A stretch of DNA of 64,000 nt, taken from Solicola gregarius (GTDB lineage Bacteria > Actinomycetota > Actinomycetes > Propionibacteriales > Nocardioidaceae). Positions 42,966 to 51,537 of the stretch are shown in pieces (within the stretch, counting starts at the first letter, position 1; the number at the start of each line of letters is the position of its first letter). A program made the position numbers and the translations under genes. The notes below the pieces were generated by a model. It did no database searches, was not told where the DNA came from, and saw only the letters and a list, made by a program, of their open reading frames with translations. The stretch spans positions 4,216,001 to 4,280,000 of the forward strand of contig NZ_CP094970.1 of NCBI RefSeq assembly GCF_025790165.1, written 5' to 3'.

Positions 42966-42993
42966 TTGACACATAAACATCTATGGTTAAAGG
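42966..42993 (+). promoter_or_regulatory. Candidate promoter of the P450 operon
   Basis: TTGACA (42966-42971) and TAAAGG (42988-42993) are 16 bases apart in an AT-rich pocket about 35 bases before the P450 GTG. The same stretch contains TAAAC...GTTTA half-sites that a GntR/FCD regulator could use. Promoter calls by eye in this genome are tentative. Confidence 0.4.
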
Positions 42994-43026
42994 TTTAGGA
43001 ATTCCTGCTTCCCGAGAGGAGTTCCC

Positions 43027-44235
43027 GTGACCGTCTCCGCCTCCCGCTCGGCCGCTCCGTACTTCGACATCTCCGACCCCGCGTTCTCCGTGCAGTCCGA
43101 GCAGGTACGCGCGGCGCGCGACGCGAGCTGGTACGCCGAGACGAACTACGGGCTCGCGATCCTGCGGTACGAGGAGGTCAACCGGCTGATGAAGGACCGC
43201 CGGCTCCGCCAGGGCAGTGCCGCGTGGCCGGCGCACAACGGGGTGACCGAGGGGCCGTTCGCCGACTGGTTCGCGAGCTGGATCCTGAACAAGGAGGGCG
43301 ACGACCACAAGCGCCTTCGCCGCCTCCTCAACCCGGCGTTCTCGCCGAAGCTGCTGGCGAGCCTCGTCCCACGGTTCCAGGAGCTCGCGAACGAGCTGAT
43401 CGACGCGTTCCACGACACCGGGCACTGCGACTTCGTTGCCCAGTTCGGCGAGCCGTACGCCGCCCGCGTCATCGCGATCATGCTCGGCATCCCCGAGGAG
43501 GAGTGGCCGCGCATCGCCGGCCTGTCGACGACCATCGGGCTCTCGCTCGGCGTCACCATCAAGGACGACCTACCCGAGATCGAGACCGCGCTCGCCGGCC
43601 TGTACGAGTACGGCGACGAGCTGATCGAGTCGCGCCGACGCGAGCCGCGCGACGACTTCATGACCCGCCTCGTACAGGCGGAGCGAGACGACGACAAGCT
43701 CAGCCATCAGGAGCTGCGCGACACCCTCGCGCTGCTCGTCTTCGGCGGCTACGACACGACCCGCAACCAGCTCGGCCTGGCGATGCAGGCGTTCGTGCGC
43801 AACCCCGACCAGTGGCGGCTCCTCGCCGAGCGGCCCGAGCTCGGCAAGGCCGCCGTCGAAGAGGTGATGCGGGTCAACCCGACCGTCACCTGGGTCACGC
43901 GTGAGGCGCTCGAGGACTTCACGTTCCAGGACATCGACATCGAGGCGGGTACGACCATCCACCTGTTCTCCGAGTCGGCCGGTACCGACCCGCGGGTCAT
44001 GGCCGGTGGATTCGACATCACCGCCGAGCGGCCGCCGCACTTCGGCTTCGGTGGGGGAGCGCACCACTGCCTCGGCCACTTCGTCGCGCGCAGCGACATG
44101 AGTGAGGCCCTTCCGCTGCTCGCGCGCCGGCTGCTCGAGCCGCGTATCGACGGCGACGCGACCTGGTTGCCGCTCTCCGGAAACACCGGACCCACCCGAC
44201 TGCCCCTCTCCTTCCAGCAAGGGACGAAGCGATGA
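43027..44235 (+). CDS. Cytochrome P450 (candidate secondary-amine monooxygenase)
   Basis: A 402-residue soluble bacterial-type P450. The I-helix FGGYDTTRNQ (239-248) carries the oxygen-activation Asp-Thr; EEVMR is the ExxR motif; haem ligand Cys348 lies in FGFGGGAHHCLGH. GTG 43027 follows GAGAGGAG. It overlaps the ferredoxin gene by 4 bases. P450s next to a 3Fe-4S-type ferredoxin, a reductase and a glutamine-synthetase-like gene are known in mycobacterial piperidine/pyrrolidine and morpholine degradation (CYP151-type). By context this one may hydroxylate a cyclic or secondary amine; the substrate is not proven. Confidence 0.92.
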   Translation: MTVSASRSAAPYFDISDPAFSVQSEQVRAARDASWYAETNYGLAILRYEEVNRLMKDRRLRQGSAAWPAHNGVTEGPFADWFASWILNKEGDDHKRLRRLLNPAFSPKLLASLVPRFQELANELIDAFHDTGHCDFVAQFGEPYAARVIAIMLGIPEEEWPRIAGLSTTIGLSLGVTIKDDLPEIETALAGLYEYGDELIESRRREPRDDFMTRLVQAERDDDKLSHQELRDTLALLVFGGYDTTRNQLGLAMQAFVRNPDQWRLLAERPELGKAAVEEVMRVNPTVTWVTREALEDFTFQDIDIEAGTTIHLFSESAGTDPRVMAGGFDITAERPPHFGFGGGAHHCLGHFVARSDMSEALPLLARRLLEPRIDGDATWLPLSGNTGPTRLPLSFQQGTKR

Positions 44236-44426
44236 AGGTCTCCGTCGACCGGTCGGTCTGCCAGAACCACGGACAGTGCGCGATCGCCGCTCCCGAGGTG
44301 TTCGACATCGCCGACGACGGCGAGCTGGTGTACGAGCCCGAGCCGTCCGACGAGTTCGAGGCCGACGTCGAGGACGCCGCCGACGTGTGCCCGGTACAGG
44401 CGATCCTGGTCGGGAGCGCCGGATGA
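44232..44426 (+). CDS. Ferredoxin, [3Fe-4S]-type
   Basis: A 64-residue electron carrier. Cluster ligands are C10, C16 and C53, with His13 in the CxxHxxC position where a 4Fe-4S ferredoxin has its second Cys. This fits P450-dedicated 3Fe-4S (or His-ligated) ferredoxins. It is strongly acidic, as expected for docking to a basic P450 surface. It overlaps the P450 and the reductase genes by 4 bases each, so the three-protein electron chain is translationally coupled. Confidence 0.93.
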   Translation: MKVSVDRSVCQNHGQCAIAAPEVFDIADDGELVYEPEPSDEFEADVEDAADVCPVQAILVGSAG

Positions 44427-45667
44427 GGTCCGCCGAACCGGTCGTCATCGTCGGAGCGGCGATGGCGGGCCTGCGTACCGCCGAGCAGCTGCGCACGGGC
44501 GGCTGGGACGGTCCGATCATCGTCATCGGCGACGAACCGCACCTCCCGTACAACCGGCCGCCGCTGTCGAAGGAGGCGTTGTCGCTCTCGGCAGAGCGGC
44601 CTATCGGCGAGTGGCACGACACGGTCGCGTTTCGGCTACGCCCGAGCGTCTCGGATGTCCACTGGCGATTGGGCCGCACGGTCGTGGCCGCCGACCTCAC
44701 GGCGCGTACGGTCAAGCTCGACGACGGAGAGGCGCTCGGGTGGTCGGGTCTCGCCGTGGCGTCGGGCCTCCGGCCGAGACGGCTTCCCGCCGACTGGCCC
44801 ACCCAAGGCCGCGTCGCCCTTCGTACGCTCGACGATGCGATCGCCCTGCGTGCGGGCCTGCGACCGGGCGTGCGGGTGGTGATCGTCGGGGCGGGCTTCA
44901 TCGGCTGTGAGGTCGCCGCCTCCGCACGTCGACTCGGCTGCGAGGTGACGGTCGTCGAGCCGCTCGATGCCCCGCTCGTACGCGGGCTGGGCAATGAGGT
45001 CGGCACTGCGGTACGTCGCTACCACGAGCGGTCTGGCATTCGGTTCCGAATGGGACGCGGTGTGGTCGGGCTCGCTTCGGAGGGTGAGCGCGTCGCCGGC
45101 GTACGCCTGGACGACGGCGAGGAGCTTCCCGCCGACCTGGTCCTGGAGGCGATCGGTGCCGTTCCCAATGTCGAGTGGCTCGAGGGCAACGGGCTCGACC
45201 TCGGCGACGGGGTGCTGTGCGATGCAAGCCTTCGCGTCGAGGGGCGCTCAGGCGTCGTCGCCGCCGGCGACGTCGCGCGCTACCCGAACGCGCGGTATGC
45301 GATCGGCGCGCAACGTATCGAGCATTGGTCGAATCCGACCGACACGGCCAAGCGAGCGGCATCGACCCTGCTCGCCGACATCGATGGCGCACCACCGACA
45401 TCGACGCCGTTCGCTCCACTGCCGTCGTTCTGGAGCGACCAGGGTGACCTGCGTCTGCAGAGCTTCGGCTCGACCTGCATCGCCGACGCGGCAACGGTCG
45501 TCGACGGAAGACTCGACCCGCTCGATGACGGTGCCGTCGTCGAGTACACGCTCGGCAGCGAACTCGTCGGCGTCCTGCTCATCAACCAACCGCCCAAGAC
45601 CTTTCGCGCGCACCGAGCTCGCGTGGACGCAGCGTACCTATCCATCGATGGAAGGAACCCCCGATGA
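44423..45667 (+). CDS. FAD-dependent ferredoxin reductase
   Basis: A 414-residue two-dinucleotide-binding flavoprotein of the putidaredoxin-reductase type. VVIVGAAMAGLRTAEQL near residue 7 binds FAD, VVIVGAGFIGCEVAA near 155 binds NAD(P)H, and GDVARYPN is the second FAD motif. It would pass electrons from NAD(P)H through the ferredoxin to the P450. It sits within the operon with 4-base overlaps at both ends. Confidence 0.92.
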   Translation: MRSAEPVVIVGAAMAGLRTAEQLRTGGWDGPIIVIGDEPHLPYNRPPLSKEALSLSAERPIGEWHDTVAFRLRPSVSDVHWRLGRTVVAADLTARTVKLDDGEALGWSGLAVASGLRPRRLPADWPTQGRVALRTLDDAIALRAGLRPGVRVVIVGAGFIGCEVAASARRLGCEVTVVEPLDAPLVRGLGNEVGTAVRRYHERSGIRFRMGRGVVGLASEGERVAGVRLDDGEELPADLVLEAIGAVPNVEWLEGNGLDLGDGVLCDASLRVEGRSGVVAAGDVARYPNARYAIGAQRIEHWSNPTDTAKRAASTLLADIDGAPPTSTPFAPLPSFWSDQGDLRLQSFGSTCIADAATVVDGRLDPLDDGAVVEYTLGSELVGVLLINQPPKTFRAHRARVDAAYLSIDGRNPR

Positions 45668-47007
45668 CGGCCCTCGACGAACACCGGCGGCGCAACGCCG
45701 ATCCGCAAGCCCGCAAGGCGATTCAAGATGTCATCGCCGCAGAGGGGGTCGAGTACATCTACTACCAGGTGATCTCGCTCGGCGGACGCGTGCTGGCGAA
45801 GGTCGTCCCCGCGAAGCATCTCGCCCGCAACCTCGAGCGAGGAGTGCAGATGCACCGCGCCGCGATCGTCGACTTCACCACCACGCGCGAGGGTGAACTG
45901 CTCGGCGGCGGTACGCAGGCGCCCGAGTACACCGCCATGCCGGACCTCGACACGTTCGCCGTCCTGCCCTGGGACCGCACGGTCGCGCGCTTCCTGTGCC
46001 GCCTGTACGAACCGGAGCACCGCCCGGGCATCGGCGGCTCGGTGTTCGCCTGCGACCCGCGCGGCACCTTCATCCGTGCGCATGAGGAGTTCGAGGCAGC
46101 GACCGGTCTCGAGCTGCGTACCGGCTGCGAGCCGGAGATGACGTGGACGGGCCCGGGCCTCGACGTGAAGGTACGCCCAGACGCCAGCCCCGCCTATCAG
46201 ATGGATCTTCTCGAACGGATGCGCCCGATCTACCAGAGCCTGATCACGTACGCGTCCGACATGGGCCTCGACATGATCGAGGGTGATTACGAGGATCCCG
46301 GCCAGCTCGAGCTGAACTGGATGTACGACCGCGCCGACCGTACGGCCGACCGGCTGATGACCTACCGCACGATCTGTCGCCAGGTCGGCCGTGAGCACGG
46401 TGTGCAGCCGAGCTTCATGCCGAAGCCGACGACGGGCGCGATGGGCAACGGCTGCCACCACAACCTCAGTCTCTGGGACGGCGACGAGAACATCCTGGCC
46501 GAGGCGGGGCGGACGGAGCTGCACCTGACCGATCGTGGACGCCATGCGCTGGGCGGCCTGCTCCGCCACGCCGCGGGCTCGATGGCGGTCATGGGTTCGA
46601 CCGTCAACAGCTACAAGCGCTACTGGGATGCCGGGCAGTTCGCGCCCACCCAGATCGACTGGGGCATGGACGACAAGACCTGCACCGTGCGTCTCTCGGC
46701 GAACGGCCGTCTCGAGTACAAGCTCCCCGACGCGAGCGTGAACCCGTACCTCTCGCACACGTTGCTGCTGGCGTCGATCCGCGACGGTCTCGACGACGGG
46801 GTCGATCCCGATGGTGGCGGCTTCGACGCGTTGCCGCTGACGCTGGGTGACGCGGTCACGGCCTTCGCCTCGGCCAAGCCGATGCGCGATGCGTTACCGG
46901 CGGCGCTCGCCGATACCTACATCGCGATGAAGTCCGACGAGTGGGCGCGGTTCTGCGGTGCGGTGACCGACTGGGAGTTCGAGATGTACCTGGAGGCCAC
47001 TCCGTGA
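45664..47007 (+). CDS. Glutamine-synthetase-like gamma-glutamyl ligase
   Basis: A 447-residue GlnA-family protein with the ATP-grasp-like catalytic barrel (GNGCHHNLSLW; SYKRYWDAGQFAPT; RLEYKLPDASVNPYL). It lacks the classical adenylylation loop, and its N-terminus (YIYYQVISLGGRVLAKVVP) differs from housekeeping enzymes. GS-like ligases in amine catabolism (PuuA, IpuC, and those beside pip/mor P450s) join glutamate to an amine to protect it during oxidation. With ALDH and gamma-glutamyl hydrolases downstream, that role is the best inference. Nitrogen assimilation is unlikely. Confidence 0.9.
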   Translation: MTALDEHRRRNADPQARKAIQDVIAAEGVEYIYYQVISLGGRVLAKVVPAKHLARNLERGVQMHRAAIVDFTTTREGELLGGGTQAPEYTAMPDLDTFAVLPWDRTVARFLCRLYEPEHRPGIGGSVFACDPRGTFIRAHEEFEAATGLELRTGCEPEMTWTGPGLDVKVRPDASPAYQMDLLERMRPIYQSLITYASDMGLDMIEGDYEDPGQLELNWMYDRADRTADRLMTYRTICRQVGREHGVQPSFMPKPTTGAMGNGCHHNLSLWDGDENILAEAGRTELHLTDRGRHALGGLLRHAAGSMAVMGSTVNSYKRYWDAGQFAPTQIDWGMDDKTCTVRLSANGRLEYKLPDASVNPYLSHTLLLASIRDGLDDGVDPDGGGFDALPLTLGDAVTAFASAKPMRDALPAALADTYIAMKSDEWARFCGAVTDWEFEMYLEATP

Positions 47008-47060
47008 GCGAGGGAGCAGAGCGAGGGTCGAGCGAGCACCCGAGCGAACAATCGAGCACC

Positions 47061-47765
47061 ATGACGCCACTTCGCTTGGTGTGCGCCGACCTGCACGCAC
47101 CGCCGCTGTTCTCGCTGATGCGCGCAGACGGCACGCGTGAGGGGTACGAGCCGGCCGTTGCGCAGTTGATCGCCGACCAGCTCGGTCGCCCCCTTGAATG
47201 GGTCCCGCGTCCGTGGGCGGAGATGATCCCGACCGTTCAGGCGGGCGATGCCGACGGCCTGCTGTGCGGACAGGGCATCTCGCCCGAACGACTCGCACTG
47301 GTCGACTTCACCCGTCCGTACGCGGTCTTCGACGAGTCGGTGCTCGTACGCGCGGGCGACCCCGCCAGAAGGGCCGGCGATCTTGGCGGCCGGCGGGTGG
47401 CGGCGATCGCCGGCAGCGTGAACCTCACGCTGGCAAGGTCGTTCGTCGACGCGGAGGTCGTTGCGTTCGGCGGGGAGTCCGACGATGTGTTCGGCGAGAT
47501 GATCGGTGCACTCGAGGCCGGCGACGTCGACGCGGTCGTCGACGACGATGTCGCTCTGGTGCCCCTTGCCGACGACCCGCGGTTCGAGATCGCCTTCACG
47601 GTCCGTACGCGCAACGCGTGGGGCGTCGCGGTCGCCAAGGATCGCCCGGACCGCCTTGCGCTGCTGGACGATGCGTTGGCGCACGTTGTGGAGTCGGGCG
47701 GCCTCGAGGTCGCATGGAAGCAGTGGCTGCCGACGTTGGAGTTTCCGTTCGGGGGTGACACGTGA
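47061..47765 (+). CDS. Solute-binding-protein-3-fold protein without signal peptide
   Basis: A 234-residue protein with the bilobal extracellular-solute-binding family 3 fold (RLVCADLHAPPLFSLMRADG, GYEPAVAQLIADQLGR, RPWAEMIPTVQAGDADG). No signal peptide or lipobox is visible and no ABC permease is nearby, so it is probably cytoplasmic: a sensor, a metabolite buffer or an enzyme on this fold. ATG 47061 is preferred. A GTG at 47004 overlapping the previous stop would add 19 low-complexity residues encoded by GAGCGAG-like repeats. Confidence 0.75.
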   Translation: MTPLRLVCADLHAPPLFSLMRADGTREGYEPAVAQLIADQLGRPLEWVPRPWAEMIPTVQAGDADGLLCGQGISPERLALVDFTRPYAVFDESVLVRAGDPARRAGDLGGRRVAAIAGSVNLTLARSFVDAEVVAFGGESDDVFGEMIGALEAGDVDAVVDDDVALVPLADDPRFEIAFTVRTRNAWGVAVAKDRPDRLALLDDALAHVVESGGLEVAWKQWLPTLEFPFGGDT

Positions 47766-48472
47766 CGCGCCCGTTGGTTGCGGTCGCGGGTCTCCGCGCC
47801 CGCTCGATCACCGGCTTGCGACGGCCCGGCATCGGCGTCTCCGAGCGCGTCCTGGATTCGGTGTTCCGGGCCGGCGCCGAGCCGGTCGTACTCCCGCCGA
47901 TCGCCGCGCTCGACCACTACGCGCTCGGGCCGTACGTCGGTGTCGTGCTTCCCGGCGGCGGAGATCTCGATCCGAGCTGGTACGGCCAGCAGCGCGACGA
48001 CGCGAGTGAGGACGTCGACCTGATCCACGACCGTTGCGATCTGACGCTCGTACGCGACTGCATCGCGCGGCGGATGCCGCTGCTCGCGATCTGCCGCGGC
48101 ATGCAGGCGCTGAACGTCGCGTGCGGCGGCACGATCCGCCAGGACATCGGCCCGAGCGACGTACCGCATCGCAACGGCATGCACACCGTGACGCTGACGC
48201 CGGGGTCGGCGGTCGCTCGCGCGATGGGGTGCGACGAAGTGGTCGTCTCGTCGTACCACCACCAGTCCTTGGATGCGCTCGGCGACGGGCTGGCCGTCAC
48301 GGGCCGCGCACCGGACGGATGCGTCGAGACCGTCGAGCACCGCGAGGCACCCGTGCTGGCGGTGCAGTGGCACCCCGAGGACGACGCACACGAGCAGCCG
48401 TACGAGCAGGCGCTGTTCGACGCCCTGCTCACCCCGCAGAGCTGGTACGAGACCGCAGGAGCCGTGACATGA
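47762..48472 (+). CDS. Gamma-glutamyl-gamma-aminobutyrate hydrolase family protein (class I amidotransferase), copy 1
   Basis: A 236-residue peptidase C26/PuuD-like protein. Nucleophile Cys111 is in AICRGMQALN, and QWHPED gives the catalytic His and Glu. PuuD removes glutamate from gamma-glutamyl-GABA in putrescine breakdown; here it would release the amino acid after aldehyde oxidation. GTG 47762 overlaps the previous gene, and the stop overlaps the aldehyde dehydrogenase ATG (ATGA). Confidence 0.9.
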   Translation: MTRPLVAVAGLRARSITGLRRPGIGVSERVLDSVFRAGAEPVVLPPIAALDHYALGPYVGVVLPGGGDLDPSWYGQQRDDASEDVDLIHDRCDLTLVRDCIARRMPLLAICRGMQALNVACGGTIRQDIGPSDVPHRNGMHTVTLTPGSAVARAMGCDEVVVSSYHHQSLDALGDGLAVTGRAPDGCVETVEHREAPVLAVQWHPEDDAHEQPYEQALFDALLTPQSWYETAGAVT

Positions 48473-49959
48473 CCATGACGTACGCCGAGAACCTGGACCG
48501 GCTGGGATCCCTCGTGAAGCAGACCGACGCCTTCATCGACGGAGTGTTCACCCCGTCGGTCGAGGGCCGGAGGTTAGACAGCATCTCGCCTCGTGACGGC
48601 GCGGTCGTGGCATCGGTCGCCGAGTGCGACCGGGCCGACGTCGACGCGGCCGTACGTGCGGCGCGGGCTGCCTTCGAGGACGGTCGCTGGAGCCGTCGGG
48701 CGCCGCGTTCCCGCCGGCGGGTGCTGCAGCGTCTGTCGCGGCTGCTCGAGGAGCATGCCGACGAGCTGGCGTTGCTCGAGAGCGTCGACATGGGCAAACC
48801 GGTCAGCGACGCGATCGCCGTCGACCTGCGGGTGAGCGTGCAGACCTTCGACTTCTACGCCGAGGCGATCGACAAGACGTACGACCAGGTGGCGCCGACC
48901 GACCCGAGCGTGCACGCCACGATCACGCGCGAACCGCTGGGGGTGGTCGGGGCTGTCGTACCGTGGAACTTCCCGCTGATGCTCACGAGCTGGAAGCTCG
49001 GTCCCGCGCTCGCGGCAGGTAACAGCGTCGTCCTCAAGCCGGCGGAGCAGTCGCCGCTCTCGGCATTGCGCCTGGCCGAGCTCGCCGCGGAGGCGGGCCT
49101 GCCCGACGGCGTACTCAACGTGGTCCCCGGATACGGCGAGACCGCCGGTGCCGCGATCGGTCGGCACCTGGACGTCGACGCCGTCACGTTCACCGGATCC
49201 GGCCCTGTCGGCCGGGAGTTCCTCCGGCACGCGGCCGACAGCAACATCAAGCAGGTGTCGCTGGAGCTCGGCGGAAAGAGCCCGCAGATCGTGATGGCCG
49301 ACGCCCCGGACACCGTGGATGTCGCGGCGGCGATCGCCGGCGGGATCTTCTTCAACCAGGGCGAGGTGTGTTCGGCGGGCTCACGGCTTCTCGTGCACAG
49401 CTCGCGGCGCGACGAGCTCACCGAGGCCGTCGTGCAGGCGGCGCGCGAGCTCGAGCCCGGTGATCCGATCGATCCCGCGGCACGGCTCGGCGCGATGGTC
49501 GAGGCGGAGCATCTGGACCGCGTGCTCGCGTACGTCGACAGCGCCGACCAGGAAGGTGCTCGGCGACTGATCGGCGGCGGCCGGCGCCGGGAGGACACGG
49601 GCGGCTACTACCTCGAGCCCACGGTGCTCGACGACGTAGCGCCGACCATGCGGGTCGCACAGGAGGAGATCTTCGGTCCCGTGCTCACGATCCTGCCGTT
49701 CGACACGATCGAGGAGGCGGTCGCGCTGGCGAACGGCACGCCGTACGGACTCGCCGCCGCGGTGTGGACGAACGACCTCTCGACTGCGCACCTCACGGCG
49801 AAGGCGATACGTGCGGGCACGGTCTGGGTGAACTGCTACGACGCGTCCGACGTGACGGTGCCGTTCGGCGGATACGGTGAGTCCGGAATCGGGCGCGACA
49901 AGTCGCTGCATGCGCTCGACAAGTACAGCCACCTCAAGACGACCTGGATGCAACTGTGA
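48469..49959 (+). CDS. Aldehyde dehydrogenase (PuuC-like)
   Basis: A 496-residue NAD(P)-dependent aldehyde dehydrogenase. VPWNFPLM and the FTGSGPVG cofactor loop are present; SLELGGKSPQIV holds the general-base Glu; nucleophile Cys301 is in GEVCSAGSR. It is most like gamma-glutamyl-gamma-aminobutyraldehyde dehydrogenases and related amino-aldehyde enzymes. It lies between two PuuD-like hydrolases with overlapping ends, so it likely oxidises the (gamma-glutamylated) amino-aldehyde formed after P450 ring opening. Confidence 0.93.
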   Translation: MTMTYAENLDRLGSLVKQTDAFIDGVFTPSVEGRRLDSISPRDGAVVASVAECDRADVDAAVRAARAAFEDGRWSRRAPRSRRRVLQRLSRLLEEHADELALLESVDMGKPVSDAIAVDLRVSVQTFDFYAEAIDKTYDQVAPTDPSVHATITREPLGVVGAVVPWNFPLMLTSWKLGPALAAGNSVVLKPAEQSPLSALRLAELAAEAGLPDGVLNVVPGYGETAGAAIGRHLDVDAVTFTGSGPVGREFLRHAADSNIKQVSLELGGKSPQIVMADAPDTVDVAAAIAGGIFFNQGEVCSAGSRLLVHSSRRDELTEAVVQAARELEPGDPIDPAARLGAMVEAEHLDRVLAYVDSADQEGARRLIGGGRRREDTGGYYLEPTVLDDVAPTMRVAQEEIFGPVLTILPFDTIEEAVALANGTPYGLAAAVWTNDLSTAHLTAKAIRAGTVWVNCYDASDVTVPFGGYGESGIGRDKSLHALDKYSHLKTTWMQL

Positions 49960-50678
49960 CACCGCCGCTGATTCGAGTCGTCGTACCCCTGGAGATCGTC
50001 GGGGCCAGCGACGAGGTGCGCACACTGGTCAACCGGTTCACCGTCTCTGCCCTGAGGCTGCTCGCGAACGCCGGTGCCGAGGTCGGTGTCGTCGACGTGT
50101 CGGCCGCGGAGCGGCTCCCGGTCGAATCCGTGTGCGCCGCCGACGGCGTCCTGCTGCTCGGCGGTGGGGACCTCGATCCGGCGCTGTACGGCGGTGACCC
50201 GGCGGCCCCGAACCTCTACGGCGTCGACCGTCGTGCCGACGACTACAGCATCGCGGTCGTCCGTGCGGCTCGCCGCCGCGGCGTACCCGTGCTCGGCATC
50301 TGTCGCGGCAACCAGGTGATCAACGTGGCGGCCGGAGGCACGCTGTATCCCGATATCGCCGACCCGACACTCCACCACGGCGTCGCGCCCGAGCCGATGT
50401 TCCTCGACGAGACGGTGACGTTGGTCGATCGCTCGTGGGTCGGTGACCTATACGGCACCGAGCGCCTGGTCGTCCGCTCCGGGCACCACCAGGCCATCCG
50501 CGACGTCGCACCCGGCCTGCGCGCCGTCGCGTGGGCCGGTGACGGCATCGTCGAGGGCGTCCAGGCCGACGATGGCTGGTGCGTCGGCGTCCAGTGGCAC
50601 CCCGAGGACACCGATGGTCCGGCCGAGGACGCCGAGACGATCATCAAGAGCTTCGTCGGCGTCTGCACCTCACGCTGA
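49956..50678 (+). CDS. Gamma-glutamyl-gamma-aminobutyrate hydrolase family protein, copy 2
   Basis: A 240-residue second peptidase C26 member, with nucleophile Cys116 in GICRGNQVIN and QWHPED conserved. It is clearly diverged from copy 1 outside the motifs, so the two may act on different gamma-glutamyl substrates or form a heteromer. The start is GTG 49956. Its stop TGA is the first three bases of a 22-base tandem repeat array. Confidence 0.9.
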   Translation: MTPPLIRVVVPLEIVGASDEVRTLVNRFTVSALRLLANAGAEVGVVDVSAAERLPVESVCAADGVLLLGGGDLDPALYGGDPAAPNLYGVDRRADDYSIAVVRAARRRGVPVLGICRGNQVINVAAGGTLYPDIADPTLHHGVAPEPMFLDETVTLVDRSWVGDLYGTERLVVRSGHHQAIRDVAPGLRAVAWAGDGIVEGVQADDGWCVGVQWHPEDTDGPAEDAETIIKSFVGVCTSR

Positions 50679-50807
50679 GGAGAGGATCCCGGCCCGGTGA
50701 GGAGAGGATCCCGGCCCGGTGAGGAGAGGATCCCGGCCCGGTGAGGAGAGGATCCCGGCCCGGTGAGGAGAGGATCCCGGCCCGGTCAGGAGAGGATCCC
50801 GGCCCGG
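50676..50807. repeat. 22-bp tandem repeat (six units)
   Basis: TGAGGAGAGGATCCCGGCCCGG is repeated head-to-tail at 50676, 50698, 50720, 50742, 50764 and 50786. The first five are identical; the sixth starts TCA. The first unit supplies the stop codon of the preceding gene. There are no spacers, so this is a minisatellite, not CRISPR. Confidence 0.95.
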
Positions 50808-50827
50808 TGTGGGGCCAGAATTCTCTC
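50790..50827. terminator. Hairpin formed by the last repeat unit
   Basis: GAGAGGATCCCGGCCC in unit six pairs with GGGCCAGAATTCTCTC at 50812-50827, with 12 of 16 positions matching. A second complement, GGGCCAGAACTCTCTCCTCA, follows directly. The structure lies between the P450 operon and the oppositely oriented sensor gene, so it likely terminates both. The tandem units look like duplications of one terminator arm. Confidence 0.55.
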
Positions 50828-50850
50828 GCGGGAGGGCCAGAACTCTCTCC

Positions 50851-51537
50851 TCAGCGTAGGGCGAAGAGCCGCCAGCCGACGCCCACGCCGCCGACGGGCA
50901 GCGGCTCGGCAGTACGGATCCGAAGTCGCTCCGACGGCGCCACGTCGGGGCTGTTCGACACGATCACCCGGTCGTCGCGGTCGACGAGGGCGAGCTCGGC
51001 CGCGCCGCGTCGTACGTGCTCGAACAGCATCGGGTCGAAGGCGGCCATCAGGACGTCGACGCCGCTCGCGCCGACGAACACGTCGTCGACCACGACCGGT
51101 GTCGCGAAGGTGAGGATGAACCGGTCGGCGCCCGCGTAGTCGAGGTACGGACCGCGTACCGACGGCCGGCCCGCCTTCGCGCCGACGTACCACTCCATCT
51201 CGACGTAGTCGTAGCCGTCGGGGCTGGTCGGCTCGAGGTCGAGCACGAGCCGCGAGTGACCACCCGAACCGTCCGACTGCCACCACTCGAGGTACCGGTC
51301 GACGTCGGCGAGCGTGGTCGGCTCGGCTAGGAAACCCGCACCGGTGTAGTGCGGGTGCGAGTCGAGCTCGGCGAAGATCGCCTGTTGCAACGGCTCGAGA
51401 TCGTGGGCGGAGACGGTGCCGACCGCGTCCCGCCAGAGGGTACGTACGCCGTCGCGGATGCGTCCGGCCGTGGCGAAGACCTCGTCGAGCGTCGCCTCGA
51501 TGCGGACAGCGCAGTCGCGAGTAGCCGAATCGGTCAT
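50851..51537 (-). CDS. Soluble PDC/Cache-like sensor domain protein
   Basis: A 228-residue protein. The region HPHYTGAGFLAEP, YLEWWQ, EWYVGAKAGRPSVRGPYLDYAG and ILTFATPVV...GVDVLM follows the beta-sheet order of PDC/Cache sensor domains. Unlike most Cache domains it has neither membrane helix nor signal peptide, so it would sense a cytoplasmic ligand. ATG 51537 overlaps the gntR stop by 4 bases (ATGA), implying the regulator and sensor are made together and perhaps act together on the P450 operon. Confidence 0.75.
   Translation of the reverse strand: MTDSATRDCAVRIEATLDEVFATAGRIRDGVRTLWRDAVGTVSAHDLEPLQQAIFAELDSHPHYTGAGFLAEPTTLADVDRYLEWWQSDGSGGHSRLVLDLEPTSPDGYDYVEMEWYVGAKAGRPSVRGPYLDYAGADRFILTFATPVVVDDVFVGASGVDVLMAAFDPMLFEHVRRGAAELALVDRDDRVIVSNSPDVAPSERLRIRTAEPLPVGGVGVGWRLFALR

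Noticed and set aside
45664-47007. Housekeeping glutamine synthetase
   Set aside because: Operon context with a P450, ALDH and PuuD-like genes and a divergent N-terminus point to a gamma-glutamyl-amine ligase instead.
47004-47060. Longer start for the binding-protein-fold gene
   Set aside because: It would encode only a low-complexity Ser/Glu stretch from GAGCGAG-like repeats, which are common intergenic filler here, and gives no signal peptide.
50676-50807. CRISPR array
   Set aside because: The 22-base units are directly tandem with no spacers and there are no cas genes; it is a minisatellite.
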